Below are positions 60,380 to 64,000 of a stretch of DNA of 64,000 nucleotides, piece after piece; the first letter of the stretch is position 1, and each line of letters opens with the position of its first letter. Under the pieces are notes generated by a model. That model made no database searches. It saw only the letters and a list, made by a program, of their open reading frames with translations, and had not been told where the DNA came from. The position numbers were made by a program, and so were the translations under genes. This stretch comes from Hyphomonas sp. (GTDB lineage Bacteria > Pseudomonadota > Alphaproteobacteria > Caulobacterales > Hyphomonadaceae): the NCBI RefSeq assembly GCF_022844445.1, contig NZ_JALHLS010000005.1:62001-126000 (forward strand). The letters run 5' to 3'.

Positions 60380-60922
60380 ATGTCAATGCGACGCCTTCCC
60401 GAAGGATACTCGATTTCGGGCGTGGCCGCCGACGAAATCCCGGACCTGATTGCCATCGACCTTGCCGCCAGCCAGCTGTTTGCAGGCACCGGGATGTTGC
60501 CCGATGAAGAGCTGTCGGACCATGTGCCGGCGGAGGTTTTCGAGGCAGCGATGCCCGGCGGGCATGTGTTCGTCGCGCGGGGACGGAAGGGCGTGCCAGC
60601 GGGCTTCGTACTGACCTCGCTGCGGGGGGACACGCTGTACCTCGACCAGATCAGCGTGCACCCGGAGCATGGCCGCAAAGGCCTCGGCGCGGCGCTGGTG
60701 CGCCGGGTGTTCCAGGACGCGGAGGACCGGGGGCTCAAGACCGTGACCCTATCGACCTTCCGGGACCTCCCCTGGAATGCGCCTTTCTACCGGACACTCG
60801 GATTCCGCGAACTTCCGCGCAGGGAGATGACGGCCTGGATGCTGGAAATCGAGACGCGGCAGGCCGAAGTGATGGATGTGACGAAACGCTGCTTCATGCG
60901 CCGCAAGGCGGGGTGGTTGTGA
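60380..60922 (+). CDS. GNAT family N-acetyltransferase
   Basis: 180 residues. The acetyl-CoA motif A is LDQISVHPEHGRKGLGAALVRRVFQDAEDRG and motif B NAPFYRTLGFRELPRREM. Substrate not identifiable. The second ATG (60386) is a near-equal start. The hemB ATG is 29 bases after its stop. Confidence 0.88.
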   Translation: MSMRRLPEGYSISGVAADEIPDLIAIDLAASQLFAGTGMLPDEELSDHVPAEVFEAAMPGGHVFVARGRKGVPAGFVLTSLRGDTLYLDQISVHPEHGRKGLGAALVRRVFQDAEDRGLKTVTLSTFRDLPWNAPFYRTLGFRELPRREMTAWMLEIETRQAEVMDVTKRCFMRRKAGWL

Positions 60923-60951
60923 GCGGGGCGGATTTGGCGCTAGGAAGGCAT

Positions 60952-61950
60952 ATGACCCAGTTTCCCCAGTCCTTTCCCGCCACTCGGATGCGCCGCCTGC
61001 GGCAGGCGCCTTGGGTGCGTTCGCTGACCGCTGAAAACGTGCTCACCCCGGCCGACCTGGTCTGGGCAGTGTTCGTGCATGATGGCGAGGGCCGGGTCCC
61101 GGTCGCCTCGCTGCCGGGCGTGGACCGGCTCTCCGTGAAAGAAGCCGCCCTCGCGGCGAAGCGAGCGAAGGCGCTGGGCATTCCGGCGATCGCGGTGTTC
61201 CCGTATATCGGGCCGGAGGGCAAGGATGCCGAAGGCACGGGGGCGCTGTCGCCGGACGGCCTGGTGCCGCGGGCCCTGAAGGCGATGAAGGATTCGGCGC
61301 CGGAAGTCGGTCTGATCACGGACGTAGCGCTGGATGCCTATACGAGCCACGGGCATGACGGCCTGCTGGACGAGGACGGCACGATCCCGAACGATGCGAC
61401 CGTGGAGCGTCTCGTGACGCAGGCTCTGGTGCATGTCGGCGCCGGCGCGGACGTGGTGGCGCCGTCGGACATGATGGACGGGCGCATCGGCGCGATCCGC
61501 GCGGCCTTCGAGGACGAGGGTTTCACCAACGCGATGATCCTTGCCTATGCGGCGAAGTATGCGAGCGGCTTCTACGGGCCCTACCGAGAGGCGATAGGTT
61601 CGGCGGCGGCACTCAAAGGCGACAAGAAAACCTACCAGCAGGATCCGGCGAACACGCACGAAGCGTTGCGCGAGGTCGCGCTCGATCTCGCCGAGGGCGC
61701 CGACATGGTGATGGTGAAACCGGGCTTGCCCTATCTGGACATCGTGCACCGCGTCGCCACCACGTTCGGCGTACCGACTCTGGCCTACCAGGTGTCCGGC
61801 GAATATGCGCAAATCATGGCGGCCGCGCAGAACGGCTGGATCGACGGCGACCGCGTGATGATGGAGACCCTGCTGAGCTTCAAGCGGGCGGGCGCCGCGG
61901 GCGTGATCACCTATTTTGCGGAGCGCGCGGCGGAGAAGCTGGGCGGATAA
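60952..61950 (+). CDS. hemB: Delta-aminolevulinic acid dehydratase (porphobilinogen synthase)
   Basis: 332 residues. It condenses two 5-aminolevulinates in tetrapyrrole synthesis. Schiff-base lysines are Lys202 (YAAKYASGFYGPYREA) and Lys256 (VMVKPGLPYLD). The metal-binding stretch DVALDAYTSHGHDG has Ala and Asp where zinc enzymes have Cys, so this is the Mg-type form common in alphaproteobacteria. AGGAAGG lies 6 bases upstream of the ATG. Confidence 0.96.
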   Translation: MTQFPQSFPATRMRRLRQAPWVRSLTAENVLTPADLVWAVFVHDGEGRVPVASLPGVDRLSVKEAALAAKRAKALGIPAIAVFPYIGPEGKDAEGTGALSPDGLVPRALKAMKDSAPEVGLITDVALDAYTSHGHDGLLDEDGTIPNDATVERLVTQALVHVGAGADVVAPSDMMDGRIGAIRAAFEDEGFTNAMILAYAAKYASGFYGPYREAIGSAAALKGDKKTYQQDPANTHEALREVALDLAEGADMVMVKPGLPYLDIVHRVATTFGVPTLAYQVSGEYAQIMAAAQNGWIDGDRVMMETLLSFKRAGAAGVITYFAERAAEKLGG

Positions 61951-62400
61951 GGCGGCACTCAGGTCAGCCTGCTGGCCGGACGGCACGAACCATTGCGGGA
62001 CCCCACCCAGGCAGCGCCAGCGGCGGCGCCGACTGAGCGATGAAGACCTTGCCGCACATCGAGCGCGGCATCCGCCAGAGCCACAACATCCCGATCGAGT
62101 TTCGCCCCGAAGGCGCCGCGCCCGACAGCTGCTTTTCGGCCTTTCACCGCCCGCGCGACGACGAGTGGTGTAATCTCAACCGCGCCGGGGGGAGGCTGGA
62201 CCGAAGAGATGGCGTTGCCGCCAGACACTTGGGCCGAACGCTTCGGGCGCCGAACGCCGATCGGCGGCTGACAGATGGCGCGCCCGCAATGATGGACGCA
62301 TTGTCATGTACAGCGGCGAGCCTCAGCAAGGTGTCATATCCTGTTCAGACGGCAAGCCGGGCATGTTAGCCTTCAGGGGAAGATAAGCCCGGAGTTTCAT
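61951..62400. other. Gap of 450 bases with a possible broken small gene
   Basis: No confident intact gene. A 47-codon GC3-rich frame from 62040 runs into a G6 tract (62187-62192), after which the protein-like reading continues in the next frame to a TGA at 62269-62271. See the separate pseudogene entry. Confidence 0.5.
62040..62271 (+). pseudogene. Possible small ORF interrupted at a G6 tract
   Basis: Reading from the ATG at 62040 gives MKTLPHIERGIRQSH... with strongly GC3-biased codons up to about 62186; the +1 frame then gives ...GGGWTEEMALPPDTWAER..., ending at 62271. Removing one G from the run makes a 76-codon protein. It may be a decayed gene, a sequencing error or programmed slippage. 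No family is recognised. Confidence 0.25.
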
Positions 62401-62754
62401 ATGATCCGCACACTGATTGTTTCTGCCGCCCTGCCTTTCATCGCGCTGAGCGCGGGCGCGGGCGAACCTGCCAACCCGCTCGCCACCTGCATGATTGCCA
62501 ACACCACCCCGTCGCAGAAGGCCGGCATGAAGCAGATGATCATTCACGCGCTGCAGGAGAACAAGCCGGCGGCAACGGAGACCTTCCTGAAGCTCAGCGT
62601 CGAGGCCATCTCGATCGCAGCCGCACAATGCGGAGCCACGTTTGCGGACGTTCAGTCACCTTCCTTCCAGGGCGCCCTGGAAGCCTATGGCCAGAGCCTG
62701 GGCGATGCCGTGATGAAGGACGCGCTGGCCTTCATGGACATCCCGGTCGACTGA
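62401..62754 (+). CDS. Small secreted protein, unknown
   Basis: 117 residues with a signal peptide (1-20, SAGA-G). Two Cys in the mature part (ATCMIAN and AAQCGATF) could form a disulfide. The remainder is helical. No family recognised. GGAG lies 9 bases upstream of the ATG. Convergent with the acylase gene. Confidence 0.75.
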   Translation: MIRTLIVSAALPFIALSAGAGEPANPLATCMIANTTPSQKAGMKQMIIHALQENKPAATETFLKLSVEAISIAAAQCGATFADVQSPSFQGALEAYGQSLGDAVMKDALAFMDIPVD

Positions 62755-62769
62755 CCTGCCCACAGCGTC

Positions 62770-64000
62770 CTATTGATAGACCGGCAGCGGGCTGTCCTTG
62801 AACTCTTCCTTCGAGAACATTTCCGCCTGGTCGGCATAGTGCGGTGAAGCCGGGTGGCCCATGGCGGCGCCGAAGGGGTAGATAGTCCGCGTCTGCGGGG
62901 CGCTGCCATCCTTCGGCCATTTCACCACTAGCATGAAGCTGTCGCCACCGACGGCCGTGTAGCGGCCATCTTCGGCCGGGCGGTACATCAGGGCGCGGAG
63001 GGTTTCAGGGCCGCCGGCGAGGGGAAAATCCGCCTTGCCGCGGATGAGTCGCGCGAAGTCCGCATACGGCACGTCGAGCTTGCCAAAATGTTTGCGCAGA
63101 TGGGTATCGGCATCGCCAAGGATTTCTCGGCCCGGACGCGGCTCTTCACGGGCATAGAGGTTCCACTGCAACTCCTGCAGAATGATCAGGGCAAGCGCGT
63201 CGGCGGCGCCCTGCCCGTCTGCTGTCCAGTCCCAGGTGTCGAGAAGCGTGACCGCCTCGGACAGCGTTTCGGCCGCGCGCGCATCGTCCACGGCGGCGAG
63301 GAAAGCCTCGCCGAGACGGGAAGCCTTGTCATAGCCCTTGTCGAACTTGATGCGGTGGATGTCAGCATCGTCGAAGATGTCGTCCGCTTCCAGCAATGTC
63401 TTTGCCCGGAGGATGCGGTTGGTCATCCAGGTCTCGATGCCGACGAGGTCAGGATAGTCTTCCGGTTTCATATCTTCCGCAGGCGCAGTGGCCAGCCAGG
63501 GAAGGTTGTTGGAATTGACGATGTAGCCGGCGGGCGGAGACAGCAGGAACGGAATACGCTCCGGCGGCTCATACTCGGTCCAGATCAAGTCAGACCGGTC
63601 GCCCGGAAGGACCTTCTCCCAGGCAATCGCGGGATCGCGCTTTGGCAGGCGGGCATTGTAGAGGTAAGCGATGTTGCCGAGCTTGTCGGCATAGATGTAG
63701 TTGGTGGCGGGGATGGCCTGCATAGCCATTACGGCGCGCCAATCCTCCAGCGATTTCGTGCGGCTGAGCCTGTAATACTGCTCGAACTGGCGCACCTCTC
63801 CGAATCCGGCGTAGCGGATGGCATAGGCGCCGGATTTGTTCTTGATCACTGGTCCGTGCACGGAGCCCCAGACGTTCTGGCGCACGGGGACAACGACCGG
63901 GCCCATCTTCACCTTCAGCCAGACATGGCGGTGCGTCAGGTCTTTCCACTCGCCGTCGAGCTTGTAGCGCTTCCCGCTCTCGTCCAGCACCAGCTTGTAC
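62770..64000 (-). CDS. Penicillin acylase/amidase family protein, C-terminal part (cut by window edge)
   Basis: About 410 C-terminal residues are present; the frame is open through the right edge. VWGSVHGPVIKN, YRLSRTKSLEDWRAVMAMQAIPATNYIYADKLGNIAYLYNARLPKRDP and GYIVNSNNLPWLA are typical of the beta chain of Ntn-hydrolase acylases (penicillin G, cephalosporin, AHL or aculeacin acylases). The catalytic N-terminal Ser of the beta chain and the signal and alpha chain lie outside the window. It may act on N-acyl homoserine lactones or peptides. Confidence 0.88.
   Translation of the reverse strand, partial: YKLVLDESGKRYKLDGEWKDLTHRHVWLKVKMGPVVVPVRQNVWGSVHGPVIKNKSGAYAIRYAGFGEVRQFEQYYRLSRTKSLEDWRAVMAMQAIPATNYIYADKLGNIAYLYNARLPKRDPAIAWEKVLPGDRSDLIWTEYEPPERIPFLLSPPAGYIVNSNNLPWLATAPAEDMKPEDYPDLVGIETWMTNRILRAKTLLEADDIFDDADIHRIKFDKGYDKASRLGEAFLAAVDDARAAETLSEAVTLLDTWDWTADGQGAADALALIILQELQWNLYAREEPRPGREILGDADTHLRKHFGKLDVPYADFARLIRGKADFPLAGGPETLRALMYRPAEDGRYTAVGGDSFMLVVKWPKDGSAPQTRTIYPFGAAMGHPASPHYADQAEMFSKEEFKDSPLPVYQ

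Noticed and set aside
61959-62228. Minus-strand frame in the gap after hemB
   Set aside because: No start signal or family, and it is antisense to the more GC3-biased plus frame at 62040.
1-64000. CRISPR arrays, insertion sequences, prophage genes
   Set aside because: No direct-repeat array, transposase, integrase or phage structural protein was seen on either strand.

Overview
The window is high-GC, densely coded chromosomal DNA from an alphaproteobacterium, probably a marine-type Hyphomonadaceae/Caulobacterales relative. Direct support is a CtrA cell-cycle regulator (19604-20317) with three GANTC sites in its 133-bp leader, a TTAACCAT half-site upstream of flhF, a MutL with an endonuclease motif, and a HemB whose metal site is Ala/Asp-type rather than Cys-type. 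The family assignment is inference. I see no CRISPR array, insertion sequence, phage gene or rRNA. There is one tRNA, tRNA-Leu(TAA). Both ends cut genes: an amidohydrolase on the left and a penicillin-acylase-family enzyme on the right.

Layout. 1-5 kb: amidohydrolase fragment, pirin, a short acyl-CoA-dehydrogenase-like protein that runs into the 3' end of tRNA-Leu, a DASS dicarboxylate transporter and a DUF2490 protein. 5-14 kb: cold-shock protein, secreted CAP protein, thiolase, DODA-type dioxygenase, crotonase, a three-gene overlapping operon (beta-lactamase-fold lipoprotein, CinA-like protein, small membrane protein), methionine aminopeptidase and an ABC-F ATPase. 14-24 kb: two tandem spinster-type MFS paralogs, thrB, a membrane protein, rnhA, then ctrA and flhF-flhG on the other strand, and an RsuA-family pseudouridine synthase. 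24-29.2 kb: a tight P450-SDR-P450-crotonase-DUF2855 operon, the most distinctive catabolic unit here. 29-37 kb: OmpA-family lipoprotein, second amidohydrolase, crotonase, host-attachment-family protein, and a YjbR / hotdog-like / MFS / phosphotransferase operon. 37-41 kb: L,D-transpeptidase-family protein, DUF3297, and a TetR gene divergent from a cupin-SDR-MDR operon across a perfect 26-bp palindrome.

41-50 kb holds housekeeping genes: purD, xseA with paiB and a D-2-hydroxyacid dehydrogenase, an EEP-family nuclease or phosphatase, mutL and a cytochrome c. 50-56 kb holds DUF1543, a secreted DUF2141 protein under a twin-palindrome promoter, an LdtR-like MarR regulator with its own inverted repeats, DUF805, a 3-hydroxyisobutyryl-CoA hydrolase, PilZ, a TauD-type dioxygenase, cytochrome b561 and a globin-like protein. 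56-64 kb holds an SDR, an acyl-CoA ligase, an acyl-CoA dehydrogenase, GNAT, hemB, a small secreted protein and the acylase.

Together the genes suggest an aerobic heterotroph with broad acyl-CoA, branched-chain and probably terpenoid, steroid or hydrocarbon catabolism, plus CtrA/CcrM-controlled motility. No wholly new system is certain. The best candidates for follow-up are the P450 operon with DUF2855, the FlhF homolog with a broken P-loop, the duplicated ACTTTG-N5-CAAAGT operator, and the tRNA-abutting acyl-CoA-dehydrogenase-like gene.
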